Positions 16,063-24,675 of a stretch of DNA of 64,000 nucleotides are shown here, in pieces. The DNA lies in the NCBI RefSeq assembly GCF_900607235.1, contig NZ_LR027848.1:423241-487240 (forward strand). The letters are read 5' to 3'. Positions within the stretch are counted from its first letter, which is position 1. The number at the start of each line of letters is the position of its first letter. This DNA is from Olivibacter jilunii (GTDB lineage Bacteria; Bacteroidota; Bacteroidia; Sphingobacteriales; Sphingobacteriaceae). The notes below the pieces were generated by a model. It saw only the letters and a program-made list of their open reading frames with translations, was not told where the DNA came from and did no database searches. A program made the position numbers and the translations under genes.

Positions 16063-16761
16063 ATGAATACATCGGCCTCTTACGAATACAGTTATCTAAC
16101 ATTTTTAAAGCAATTCCCCGTATTTATTTTATTACTAGTTTGCTTTCAGCTAATTGGTATCACGTGCTCGCTTATTTATTCGCAAGCCGAGCTATTCTTA
16201 TGGGTCAATCGTCTACATGACCCCATGGCCGATCAGATTTTTATGCTCATTACGCATTTGGGTGACTGGCCCGTTACAGTGGCTATAGCTTTTATTTTCC
16301 TTTTCATTAATTGGCGTCACTCATTTTTATTGGTATCTACTATGCTCTATACCGGTTTCTTTACGCAGGTAATAAAGATGATTGTTAAGCACCCACGACC
16401 AGCTGTTTTTTTTGAGCACGGAGAAGCGATTTATACCATTAAAGATTATGTCTTACAAAACTCACTTAGTTTCCCTTCCGGCCATACCACCTGTATATTT
16501 TCACTTACCATCACTTTATCTTACATCTTTGTCAGCCAAAGACGCCAACCCTGGTTCTTTTTGATTGCTCTCTTGGTAGCCCTATCACGTGTATATCTAT
16601 CTCAGCACTTTTTCAAAGACCTGTTAGCAGGATCGCTGATTGGCACTTTTTTCGCGTTGCATCTTATTTGGCTATTTGAGCGATCCGAGTGGTTTCATAA
16701 AAAAAACACGAACAGTAATCTACTGGAATTCTTAAAGAAAGGTAAAAAACCCGTTTCATAA
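16063..16761 (+). CDS. PAP2-family membrane phosphatase
   Basis: A 232-aa membrane protein with about six helices. All three PAP2 motifs are present: KMIVKHPRP, SFPSGHTT, and SRVYLSQHFFKD with the nucleophilic His. Likely substrates are lipid phosphates such as phosphatidic acid, phosphatidylglycerol phosphate or undecaprenyl pyrophosphate, with the active site facing the periplasm. It has its own promoter. A role in recycling the envelope lipid carrier is plausible but not shown. Confidence 0.92.
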   Translation: MNTSASYEYSYLTFLKQFPVFILLLVCFQLIGITCSLIYSQAELFLWVNRLHDPMADQIFMLITHLGDWPVTVAIAFIFLFINWRHSFLLVSTMLYTGFFTQVIKMIVKHPRPAVFFEHGEAIYTIKDYVLQNSLSFPSGHTTCIFSLTITLSYIFVSQRRQPWFFLIALLVALSRVYLSQHFFKDLLAGSLIGTFFALHLIWLFERSEWFHKKNTNSNLLEFLKKGKKPVS

Positions 16762-16776
16762 CTAGAATTCGCTCGC

Positions 16777-16784
16777 TAAGTTTG
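16777..16784 (+). promoter_or_regulatory. -7 box before the psi-like hypothetical gene
   Basis: TAAGTTTG fits TAnnTTTG. The in-frame TTG at 16782 lies inside it, which favours the ATG at 16836 as the start of the downstream gene. Confidence 0.5.
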
Positions 16785-16835
16785 CATCTCGGTGTAGATT
16801 CTTCTATTTTCGTTTGGGTTTACCACAATCGTACT

Positions 16836-17336
16836 ATGACGCAGTTGAATACTACCAATCCTTTCGCTTTACGTTACCTACTGGATGATTTGCTCTTCGA
16901 TTTCGAAGCTGACTTTCCTGCAGCAACCGAGCAATCACCAAATATTGATCGCCCAACTTTCAACGTTCTTGGAGCCAATAAAAGCCGTATTCTCTATTTG
17001 GTAGAAAATATGACCGAAGGGCATTTCTCACCGGCGGCCTTGGATGCCTTTACCAAAACATTACACGCTTTAGGTCTTGCACTGGATGATGTGGCGGTTC
17101 TGAATCTTGCTCAAATAGAAGCGGGCGTAAATTTTGAAGACCTATGTAGTTATTTTGATCCTCAACGGATTATATTCGCCGGACCATCACCCGCTAAAGT
17201 AGGCATAGATGGCTTATCTCTTAATATAGCGTCTTCTCAACAATCCATCGAATTACTTTACACCTATTCTTTTGAGGAAATGTTAACAGATACAAATAAG
17301 AAGAAGCTCTTTTGGCAAGCCGTAAAAGCCTTTTAA
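16836..17336 (+). CDS. Unknown protein, possible DNA polymerase III psi-like fold
   Basis: About 166 aa, cytosolic. I use the ATG at 16836 (MTQLNTTNPF) because the alternative TTG at 16782 is inside a promoter box. No standard domain is obvious. Residues about 50-100 (SRILYLVEN ... ALDAFTKTLHALGL ... VAVLNLAQ), the strand RIIFAGP and the C-terminal FEEMLTDTNKKKLFWQAVK recall the order of elements in HolD (psi): a strand-helix unit, a second strand, then a final helix with xLWQxxx. This is by eye and weak. It lies 19 bp before rdgB, so the two are probably co-transcribed. Confidence 0.7.
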   Translation: MTQLNTTNPFALRYLLDDLLFDFEADFPAATEQSPNIDRPTFNVLGANKSRILYLVENMTEGHFSPAALDAFTKTLHALGLALDDVAVLNLAQIEAGVNFEDLCSYFDPQRIIFAGPSPAKVGIDGLSLNIASSQQSIELLYTYSFEEMLTDTNKKKLFWQAVKAF

Positions 17337-17355
17337 ACACAAGCAATTTTAACAC

Positions 17356-17940
17356 ATGGAAGATATGCAACAACTGGTTTTTGCAACGAACAATAAACAT
17401 AAACTGGAAGAAGTTCAAGCAATGGTGAAAGGTCTATTCTCCATTCAATCCTTATCAGAAATACAGTGTGAGGTCGATATCCCGGAAACCGCCGACACCT
17501 TTGAAGGCAATGCTTCGCTTAAAAGTGAATACATCCTAAGTAATTATGCCCGCGATTGCTTTGCGGACGATTCCGGGCTGGAGGTGGAAGCGCTAAACGG
17601 AGAACCGGGTGTTTACTCCGCTCGCTATAGTGGTTCGAGAGACATGGAAAAAAACATCGACTTGCTATTATCCAAATTAGCTGACAAAACCAATCGGAAA
17701 GCGCAGTTCAGAACCGTTATTTCCTTGCGATTGGGAGGAGAGCACCATTTCTTTGAAGGTATTGTTAAGGGCTCGATTACACAGGAACGTATTGGATTAA
17801 GAGGATTTGGATACGACCCAATTTTTATTCCGGATGGCTACATAAAAACTTTTGCGGAAATGTCGGCCGACGAAAAAAATCAGATCAGCCATCGGGCGGT
17901 CGCCATACAGAAATTAGTTACCTTTCTCAAGAATCGTTAA
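17356..17940 (+). CDS. rdgB: XTP/dITP pyrophosphatase (RdgB/HAM1 family)
   Basis: A 194-aa cytosolic enzyme that hydrolyses non-canonical purine nucleotides (dITP, XTP) to monophosphates and keeps them out of DNA. Motifs: [12 protein letters not shown] near the N-terminus, the catalytic [21 protein letters not shown], and [11 protein letters not shown] plus SHRAVA near the C-terminus, all of family type. MQQLVFAT three codons later is an alternative start. It ends 10 bp before the PIG-L gene. Confidence 0.94.
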   Translation: MEDMQQLVFATNNKHKLEEVQAMVKGLFSIQSLSEIQCEVDIPETADTFEGNASLKSEYILSNYARDCFADDSGLEVEALNGEPGVYSARYSGSRDMEKNIDLLLSKLADKTNRKAQFRTVISLRLGGEHHFFEGIVKGSITQERIGLRGFGYDPIFIPDGYIKTFAEMSADEKNQISHRAVAIQKLVTFLKNR

Positions 17941-17950
17941 ACATTGCCGT

Positions 17951-20443
17951 ATGCCTCGTAGACAATTGCTTCCCCTGCTTATTATTAGTTTGATTACGCT
18001 ATTTGTCCAACCCTTGTTGGCACAGAACGCATCCACTAATAACGCTGCATCTATCAGATTGCGAATCCAAAAATTAAACACGCTGGGCAGTGTGCTTTAC
18101 TTTGCAGCACATCCTGATGATGAAAATACACGGCTGATCGGCTGGCTAGCAAATGAACGGCTTTATCGAACCGGTTACTTGTCGTTAACACGCGGCGACG
18201 GCGGACAAAACCTTATTGGTACCGAACAAGCCGAAGAGCTTGGTTTGGTACGGACTCAAGAGCTATTAGCGGCGAGAAGGGACGATGGCGGAGAACAATT
18301 TTTCTCGACAGCCAACGATTTCGGTTTTTCCAAAACTTTTGACGAGACTTTTCAAATATGGAATAAAGAAAAAATTTTGGCAGATGCTGTTTGGGTAATC
18401 CGGAACTTTCAACCTGATGTTATTATAACTCGATTTCCGGGCGACCCAAGAGCGGGACATGGACATCACCAAGCCTCGTCTCTCTTAGCACAGGAGGCCT
18501 TTAAAGCTGCCGCAGATCCATCTCGTTTTCCGGAGCAGCTAAAATATGTAAAACCTTGGAAGACCACTCGAATTCTCTGGAACACCTATAATTTTGGCAG
18601 CGCGAATACAATTAAGGAAGGACAATTTCGAGAAGATTTAGGACAATACAATTCCTTTATTGGCAGAACCTACGGTGAGATTGCCGCTATCAGTCGAACC
18701 AACCACAAAAGTCAGGGCTTTGGCACCACCGCTCAAAGAGGCGAAATGTATGAATATTTTGAAAGTTTAGGAGGCACCCCTCCCCGGAAAAGTTTATTCG
18801 ACGACATCAATACCAGCTGGTCGAGAGTTCCCGCTTCGAGAAAAGTACAAGAATTGGTGCAGCAGTTACAAGAGCATTACAATTTAGCGCATCCCGAATA
18901 TTCTATTAAAAAGCTTACGGAACTTCTTACCGAGCTAGAGGGCTTGGGAAATAATTATTGGGCTCTTCAAAAAATAAAAGAAGTAAAAGGGCTTATTTTG
19001 GATTGTGCAGGGATCTGGGGCGCCTGCTTAGCCGATGACGAAAAATACGCGCTCGGTGAAACTGTTCACGCGAGCACTCATTTGGTGGTACAAAAACCCG
19101 GGTTATCTGTTTCGCTTTTGGCACTAAAAAACGGTGATCAAACCGAGTCTTTTTTAAGCAGTACAACCAATTTATCGTATAATCAGCCGCAACAAATAAA
19201 AACCACCTTTGAAGCAAAAACAATTACGCAACCCTACTGGTTAGCCTTTCCGCATCAACTAGGTTCATTTACGGTAAAAGATCAAAAGCTCATTGGGAAA
19301 CCGGAAGCCGGCAATCTTCTTCCACAGGTAATTGCCACCTTGTCTATCGAAGGAAAAGAAATAGACTATATTTTTCCCGTCACCTATTCATATAATGATC
19401 CCGTACGTGGTGAGGTAAATAATCCGATTGTTATAGCACCCCCCCTGACCGTCAATCTCAATCAAAAAGCGATCATTTTTAATGGAAATGAACCAAAGCA
19501 AATCGAGGTCTCTTTTACGTCTAACGGTCATCACAGCCAAGCGGATATTACGCCCGTGCTTCCGCAAGGCTGGCGGATGGAACCGGCATCCTTTTCGGTC
19601 GATTTGGAAGAAAAAGACGACGAATTGGTTAAACTAGCAACCATTTATCCATCATCTAACGCTTCCATGAACGACTCTCTCTCTTTCGAGGTTCGTTATA
19701 GAAATGGCCAAAATGAAATAGCGAAATCGATACGGACCATTCGCTACGACCACATTCCACGAATCAACTGGTTTCCGCCGGCAAGTGCTCGTTTAAGTAA
19801 AATTGAGACCGGGGTATCTGCCAAGCGCATTGGCTATTTACCTGGAGCCGGTGACCTCGTTGCCGCATCATTGCGTGAGATAGGGTTACAGATGGATGTT
19901 TTATCCGAAAACGATATTATGCATCAAGATCTTCAACAATACGATGCCATTATTACAGGGATTAGAATCTATAACGTGAATGATCGTATCCGTTATATAC
20001 AACCCAAACTACTGGATTATGTAAAAAATGGCGGTACGCTTGTAGAACAATATAATGTAAGTGGCGGACTGAAAACCACCCAAATTGGTCCATACCCCTT
20101 TACTATCACCAGAGAGCGTGTTACTAACGAAAATGCACCGGTTCGCCTCATCGAACCGCAACATCCCATTCTTCAATATCCCAACAAAATAACGGCGGAC
20201 GACTTCGAAGGCTGGATACAAGAACGGGGGTTATACTTTGCATCCAATACCGATAGTCATTACCAATTACCTTTGGCTATGAATGACTCGGGTGAAGCAG
20301 AGAGCAAAGGGTCACTTTTAGTAGCAAAGTATGGAAAAGGTAAATATGTTTACACATCTCTTTCTTTTTTCAGAGAATTACCGGCAGGAGTGCCCGGTGC
20401 TTATAGATTATTTGTAAATTTGCTCGCAAAAGAAAACAATTAA
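17951..20443 (+). CDS. Exported PIG-L (LmbE)-family deacetylase with accessory domains
   Basis: 830 aa with a signal peptide (1-25, ending PLLAQ). The PIG-L domain occupies about 45-300: zinc and catalytic residues in AAHPDDENT (His54, Asp56, Asp57) and GHGHHQAS. Residues about 380-600 look like beta-sandwich repeats (NEW3-type), and 620-830 resemble the glutamine-amidotransferase-like/ThuA fold (GYLPGAGDLV ... YDAIITGIRIYN ... LLDYVKNGGTLVEQYN). PIG-L enzymes remove acetyl from N-acetylglucosamine-type sugars; the substrate here is unknown. The next three genes follow with almost no spacing, ending with a sodium:solute symporter, so a glycan deacetylation-uptake unit is likely. Confidence 0.88.
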   Translation: MPRRQLLPLLIISLITLFVQPLLAQNASTNNAASIRLRIQKLNTLGSVLYFAAHPDDENTRLIGWLANERLYRTGYLSLTRGDGGQNLIGTEQAEELGLVRTQELLAARRDDGGEQFFSTANDFGFSKTFDETFQIWNKEKILADAVWVIRNFQPDVIITRFPGDPRAGHGHHQASSLLAQEAFKAAADPSRFPEQLKYVKPWKTTRILWNTYNFGSANTIKEGQFREDLGQYNSFIGRTYGEIAAISRTNHKSQGFGTTAQRGEMYEYFESLGGTPPRKSLFDDINTSWSRVPASRKVQELVQQLQEHYNLAHPEYSIKKLTELLTELEGLGNNYWALQKIKEVKGLILDCAGIWGACLADDEKYALGETVHASTHLVVQKPGLSVSLLALKNGDQTESFLSSTTNLSYNQPQQIKTTFEAKTITQPYWLAFPHQLGSFTVKDQKLIGKPEAGNLLPQVIATLSIEGKEIDYIFPVTYSYNDPVRGEVNNPIVIAPPLTVNLNQKAIIFNGNEPKQIEVSFTSNGHHSQADITPVLPQGWRMEPASFSVDLEEKDDELVKLATIYPSSNASMNDSLSFEVRYRNGQNEIAKSIRTIRYDHIPRINWFPPASARLSKIETGVSAKRIGYLPGAGDLVAASLREIGLQMDVLSENDIMHQDLQQYDAIITGIRIYNVNDRIRYIQPKLLDYVKNGGTLVEQYNVSGGLKTTQIGPYPFTITRERVTNENAPVRLIEPQHPILQYPNKITADDFEGWIQERGLYFASNTDSHYQLPLAMNDSGEAESKGSLLVAKYGKGKYVYTSLSFFRELPAGVPGAYRLFVNLLAKENN

Positions 20444-20445
20444 AC

Positions 20446-20640
20446 ATGGAAAATCAAGAAAAGAAAATCAACACAGACTCTTTATTCTATCTTATCGGTG
20501 CTTTTTTTGGCGCTTTAACCGGAGGCTATTGCGCCGAATCTTTTTGGGGTGTAGTAGGCGGATTGGTTATTGGTCTGTTTATCGCTATGTTTTTCTTGAA
20601 TGCTTTAGTAAAGCGCAGAAGTGAGGAAGAACCTGCCTAA
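20446..20640 (+). CDS. Small membrane protein (64 aa)
   Basis: This 64-aa protein starts 2 bp after the PIG-L stop. Residues about 13-50 form one long or two short Gly-rich hydrophobic helices (GAFFGALTGGY ... GVVGGLVIGLFIAMFFL) with a charged tail KRRSEEEP. I recognise no named family. Position inside the operon and its compact coding sequence make it a real gene; it may assist the symporter. Confidence 0.75.
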   Translation: MENQEKKINTDSLFYLIGAFFGALTGGYCAESFWGVVGGLVIGLFIAMFFLNALVKRRSEEEPA

Positions 20641-20755
20641 AGATAAAGGCCTCCCCCCTTTTGTAAATAGCTGGCATCAATTCTACTGGATAGTGTTGAT
20701 TTGGCTATTTGCGCTGATTCTATTGTTTTACTTATTCAAAATAACTTTTGAATGA
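20621..20755 (+). CDS. Tiny single-pass membrane protein (44 aa)
   Basis: A frame from GTG 20621 to TGA 20753-20755 encodes a polar N-terminus with LPPFVNSWHQFYW, then one strong transmembrane helix (IVLIWLFALILLFYLF) and a short tail. It overlaps the end of the 64-aa gene by 20 bp and its stop overlaps the symporter ATG as ATGA, the usual sign of translational coupling. GTG 20621 is the only usual start; CTG at 20633, after GAGGAAG, is another possibility. It fills an otherwise unexplained 111-bp gap. Confidence 0.6.
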   Translation: MRKNLPKDKGLPPFVNSWHQFYWIVLIWLFALILLFYLFKITFE

Positions 20756-22446
20756 GTTTAATCGATTGGATCGTACTTTTCAGCACGCTGTTGCTGATTG
20801 TTGTCTACGGCGTATATAAGAGCCGTGGCAGCAGCAATATTGATGGCTATCTATTAGGGAATAAAACACTTCCTTGGTATCATATAGGCTTCTCCGTAAT
20901 GGCTACACAAGCCAGTGCCATTACGTTCCTTTCAGCTCCCGGACTTGCTTATTCCTCGGGTATGAGCTTTGCACAGTTCTACTTCGGCGTACCCTTGGCG
21001 ATGATCGTACTGAGCATCACTTTTGTCCCTATTTTTCACCGAATGCGGGTCTTTACCGCCTATGAATACCTGGAAAAAAGATTCGACGTAAAAACACGTG
21101 TCTTCACTGCATTTCTGTTCCTTATACAGCGCGGTGTATCCACCGGCATTACCATTTATGCTCCTTCTGTTATCCTTTCGAGCATTTTGCAGATAGATGC
21201 TACTTATACGACCTTGTTCATTGGCTGCTTGGTGGTGATGTATACGGTATGGGGAGGAACGAAGGCCGTCTCTTATACCCAACTGCTGCAGATGGGTATC
21301 ATCTTTATCGGCTTGCTTTCAGCGGGTGTAATGGTTGTCCACCTATTACCATCCGATATCGGTTTGGTAAAAGCCCTGCATATAGCGGGAAAATCCGGGA
21401 GAGCCAATGCGATTGATTTCTCTTTCGACTGGAATAACCAATATACTTTGTGGAGCGGTTTAATAGGCGGTTTTTTTTTACAATTGTCTTATTTTGGCAC
21501 CGATCAAAGTCAGGTTGGACGCTACCTGACCGGCTCCTCGATACGCGATAGTCGACTGGGTCTACTAATGAATGGCCTTGTTAAAGTTCCGCTTCAATTT
21601 CTGATATTAATGATCGGCGTCCTCGTTTTTGCCTACTATCAGTACAATCAGCCCCCTATTTTCTTTAATAAACTGGAATTAAACAAAATTGAAAAAAGTC
21701 CCTATCAATCTGAATTACAGCAGATCAAAGAGCAATTCAATACGGTTTTTCAAGAGAAACATCGTTTAATCAATAAATTGAGCAACGCGTTGGACACGCA
21801 TTCTGATGCTGAAATTGCCGACATCAGAAAAGATTTACATAGCGCCAACCAAAAAACGACCGAAATCAGGGAAGAACTAACCCGCCTCATGCAAAAGAAT
21901 GACCCGAAAGCAGATACGAATGATAACAATTATATCTTTCTTAATTTCGTCACGGAAAAGCTTCCCAAAGGGCTCGTAGGCATCTTAATAGCCATTGTTT
22001 TTTTAGCTTCGATGGGATCAACCGCGAGTGCGCTCAATTCGCTGGCATCAACATCTGTTATTGACATCTACAAACGATTTATTCATCGGGATGGCAGTGC
22101 CAGTAATTATCTAAACGTGTCGAGGCTTATGACCTTATTTTGGGGTATATTTACGATTATCATTGCACTATATGCCAATCGTCTTGGTAATCTCCTTGAA
22201 GCGGTCAATATTCTGGGGTCCTTATTTTACGGCACCATCTTGGGCATATTTATTGTTGCCTTTTATATGAAACGCGCGAAGGGAACTGCGACCTTCATTG
22301 CTGCTATTTTTGCCGAAATTTTAGTCATTATTTGTTGGCGCGCAGATATGATGGCCTTTTTATGGCTTAATTTAGTCGGTTGTGTCTCGGTCATGTTCTT
22401 TGCCACCTTAATCCAGGCTATAATACCTCGCATATCAAAAAATTGA
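20752..22446 (+). CDS. Sodium:solute symporter (SSS family)
   Basis: A 564-aa polytopic inner-membrane protein of the SSS/SLC5 family: GYLLGNKTLPWYHIGFSVMATQASAITFLSAPG is the conserved TM1-TM2 region, and GTDQSQVGRYLTG the TM6-7 motif. Residues about 303-400 are a charged, helical insert (EKHRLINKLSNAL ... REELTRLMQK) between two membrane segments, longer than in PutP. The substrate is unknown; sugars or amino sugars fit the PIG-L deacetylase upstream. It ends the operon and converges on the TetR gene. Confidence 0.92.
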   Translation: MSLIDWIVLFSTLLLIVVYGVYKSRGSSNIDGYLLGNKTLPWYHIGFSVMATQASAITFLSAPGLAYSSGMSFAQFYFGVPLAMIVLSITFVPIFHRMRVFTAYEYLEKRFDVKTRVFTAFLFLIQRGVSTGITIYAPSVILSSILQIDATYTTLFIGCLVVMYTVWGGTKAVSYTQLLQMGIIFIGLLSAGVMVVHLLPSDIGLVKALHIAGKSGRANAIDFSFDWNNQYTLWSGLIGGFFLQLSYFGTDQSQVGRYLTGSSIRDSRLGLLMNGLVKVPLQFLILMIGVLVFAYYQYNQPPIFFNKLELNKIEKSPYQSELQQIKEQFNTVFQEKHRLINKLSNALDTHSDAEIADIRKDLHSANQKTTEIREELTRLMQKNDPKADTNDNNYIFLNFVTEKLPKGLVGILIAIVFLASMGSTASALNSLASTSVIDIYKRFIHRDGSASNYLNVSRLMTLFWGIFTIIIALYANRLGNLLEAVNILGSLFYGTILGIFIVAFYMKRAKGTATFIAAIFAEILVIICWRADMMAFLWLNLVGCVSVMFFATLIQAIIPRISKN

Positions 22447-22491
22447 TGCCTTAAAACGAAGAATCTAAGTCCTAAAAGTACCGAGTAAGGG

Positions 22492-23067
22492 TTAACTGAC
22501 GGTTGCTTTCACTAAATAAGGTAGTATCTCTTTTTGAAAGGAAACAAAATACTTTCGAACATCGGCCACACTTACGGCCGTAAAAGCGAACGAAAACACA
22601 ATACTTTTGCTCGACTTAATTAAAAATACTAAGTTTTCTTTAGGTATACCGGGATCAATAATATGGCTCTCGTTAAAAGAACTGATCAGTAAATTCTCCA
22701 AATCGTCAGAAAGCGTTTTTAAATACTCTTGTGCATTGGCCGACTCTCGAATGAAATCCCAGCCAATAAATTCATTACAGATGGTATAGGTTAAACGACT
22801 GACCTTCAAAATAAGATTACTTAAATACGTGCCTTGATCGGTAGCCGTACTTGGGTTATGTATGAGTTCGTCTACGCCGACCTGAATATAATCCATTAGG
22901 ATGGCATGTAAAACCATTTCCTTGCTATCGAAGTATTTATAAATGGTAGCTTTGGCTATTTTAGCCTTTTTCGCGATCTCATTGACGCTGGTTTTGTTAT
23001 AACCATAGCGTCGGAAGAGATCCTTTGCCGACCGTTTGATACTTTCTTTAATTTTATCTGCTTCCAT
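22492..23067 (-). CDS. TetR/AcrR-family transcriptional regulator
   Basis: 191 aa. The N-terminal helix-turn-helix (about residues 10-55) reads AKDLFRRYGYNKTSVNEIAKKAKIAKATIYKYFDSKEMVL, a textbook TetR DNA-binding domain; the rest is the variable helical ligand domain. Its ATG is directly adjacent to the stop of the Rieske-like lipoprotein gene, so it is the last gene of pheS-lipoprotein-tetR. The target and ligand are unknown. Confidence 0.92.
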   Translation of the reverse strand: MEADKIKESIKRSAKDLFRRYGYNKTSVNEIAKKAKIAKATIYKYFDSKEMVLHAILMDYIQVGVDELIHNPSTATDQGTYLSNLILKVSRLTYTICNEFIGWDFIRESANAQEYLKTLSDDLENLLISSFNESHIIDPGIPKENLVFLIKSSKSIVFSFAFTAVSVADVRKYFVSFQKEILPYLVKATVS

Positions 23068-23499
23068 TTAATTAATAACTCTTATAAGATTCCCATCTCT
23101 CCTCACCTGGTAAGGTTTTAACGGTCGCTCAGCCGGAGCCTTTGAAGGCATACCGCTTCTGATATCATATTTCGCACCGCTGCATGGATCTACCAAAATA
23201 ATACCGGTGTCATCCACATTTACAGCACACTTTTTTTCCGGATTAACTGTACTGCAACGATCGTAGGCTACATAACCGCTTCCTGTATTATAAACAATTA
23301 TACCGGCAACACCACCGGTTTCCGACACGGCGTAGCCTCCCGCCACCTCCAGTTCGTGGTATTGGGTGGTAGAAAACGTTTGGTTAACAACCACCTCAGG
23401 AATCCCATAATAGTCTTTTCCACAGCCGCAGACGATAAAGATCAGCAACGGACATATCTTCCAGAGGAAGCTCTTTGTCTTAAATTGTCTCGGTTTCAA
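23068..23499 (-). CDS. Rieske-fold-like lipoprotein lacking the His ligands
   Basis: 143 aa. The hydrophobic start ends at IFIVCGCG, a plausible lipobox. The C-terminal half looks like the Rieske cluster-binding subdomain: VAYDRCSTVN, then a second Cys in KKCAV, then ILVDPCSGAKYDIRSG and ERPLKPYQV. The canonical CxH and CxxH ligand pairs are not intact: CST and CSGA replace them, so a normal 2Fe-2S cluster is unlikely. It overlaps the 3' end of pheS by 20 bp and abuts tetR. Function unknown. Confidence 0.75.
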   Translation of the reverse strand: MKPRQFKTKSFLWKICPLLIFIVCGCGKDYYGIPEVVVNQTFSTTQYHELEVAGGYAVSETGGVAGIIVYNTGSGYVAYDRCSTVNPEKKCAVNVDDTGIILVDPCSGAKYDIRSGMPSKAPAERPLKPYQVRRDGNLIRVIN

Positions 23500-24523
23500 A
23501 TTGTCTTAAAAAACGTATATCATTTTCAGAAAACAAACGCAAGTCTTTGATTTCATACTTCAAGTTAGTTATGCGCTCAATGCCCATTCCAAAGGCAAAG
23601 CCTGTATATTTCTTTGCGTCAATCTTACTGTTTGTTAACACATTCGGATCCACCATACCACATCCTAGGATTTCAACCCAACCAGTGTATTTACACATAT
23701 TACATCCCGCTCCTTTGCAAATGGTGCAAGAAATGTCCATTTCAGCAGACGGTTCCGTAAAAGGAAAATAAGATGGACGGAAACGAACTTTGGTTCCTTC
23801 ACCAAAAAGTTCCTGAACAAAATGGTATAAGGTCTGTTTTAAATCAGCGAAAGAAACACCTTCATCGATATATAAACCCTCTATCTGATGGAAAAAACAA
23901 TGTGCTCGAGCGGATATTGCCTCATTTCTATAGACACGTCCCGGCATAATAGCACGGAAAGGAGGAGTCCCACTTTCCATCATTCGTACTTGCACCGATG
24001 AAGTGTGCGTACGGAGTGCAATATCATTACCTTCTTGTTTCCTGATAAAGAAGGTATCCTGCATGTCTCTTGCGGGATGTTCTTCCGGAAAGTTAAGCGC
24101 CGTAAAATTATGCCAATCATCTTCAATTTCCGGACCCTCGGCCACAATGAAACCAAGTTTTTTGAAGATTTCCACAATCTCTTTTCGTACAAGGGACAAA
24201 GGATGGCGAGTACCAATTTCAAAACCAGGTCCGGGCAGGGTCAAATCCTGTTCTTTCGAATCCTTTGAAGAGTCGGCAGAAACCTCGAATAAATCCTTTG
24301 TTTCGGCATATCTTGCTTCTGCCAATTGTTTAAATTCATTCAACACTTTGCCCAAAAGCCGCTTTTCTTCACTCGAAACATTTTTGAACTCTTCAAACAA
24401 TCCTTTGACGATCCCTTTCGCTACCAAAAATTTCAGTCGATAGTTTTCGACTTCTTGTTGTGAATGAGGAGTCCAATTGTTTATCTCTTCTGTATATTGA
24501 TTAATTTTTTCCTGTATACTCAT
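23480..24523 (-). CDS. pheS: Phenylalanine--tRNA ligase alpha subunit
   Basis: A 347-aa class II synthetase subunit. I start at the ATG at 24523 (MSIQEKINQ); the longer frame to 24580 begins inside the promoter box and is excluded. Coiled-coil residues 1-90 are followed by the catalytic core with MPGRVYRNE, HCFFHQIEG (motif 2) and GFAFGMGIERI (motif 3). An insertion with CTICKGAGCNMC (four Cys) resembles a small zinc knuckle. It works with PheT, which is not in this window. The promoter is TTTATCTAAGTTTG at 24591-24578. Confidence 0.95.
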   Translation of the reverse strand: MSIQEKINQYTEEINNWTPHSQQEVENYRLKFLVAKGIVKGLFEEFKNVSSEEKRLLGKVLNEFKQLAEARYAETKDLFEVSADSSKDSKEQDLTLPGPGFEIGTRHPLSLVRKEIVEIFKKLGFIVAEGPEIEDDWHNFTALNFPEEHPARDMQDTFFIRKQEGNDIALRTHTSSVQVRMMESGTPPFRAIMPGRVYRNEAISARAHCFFHQIEGLYIDEGVSFADLKQTLYHFVQELFGEGTKVRFRPSYFPFTEPSAEMDISCTICKGAGCNMCKYTGWVEILGCGMVDPNVLTNSKIDAKKYTGFAFGMGIERITNLKYEIKDLRLFSENDIRFLRQFETETI

Positions 24524-24577
24524 TTTTAACTCTTTATAAAATAAACAAAGCCCAGCCAATGGGCCGTTTATTTTTTG

Positions 24578-24591
24578 CAAACTTAGATAAA
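24578..24591 (-). promoter_or_regulatory. Promoter TTTATCTAAGTTTG of pheS
   Basis: An exact copy of the recurring 14-mer on the minus strand, with a leader of about 50 nt before the pheS ATG. Confidence 0.7.
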
Positions 24592-24675
24592 ATGCTCGAA
24601 ATTCACGAACAGCAGCGAAGCACCGGCCTTCCTGTTTGCATTAATTAATTCCATACAATTATCAATTTATCTTAA

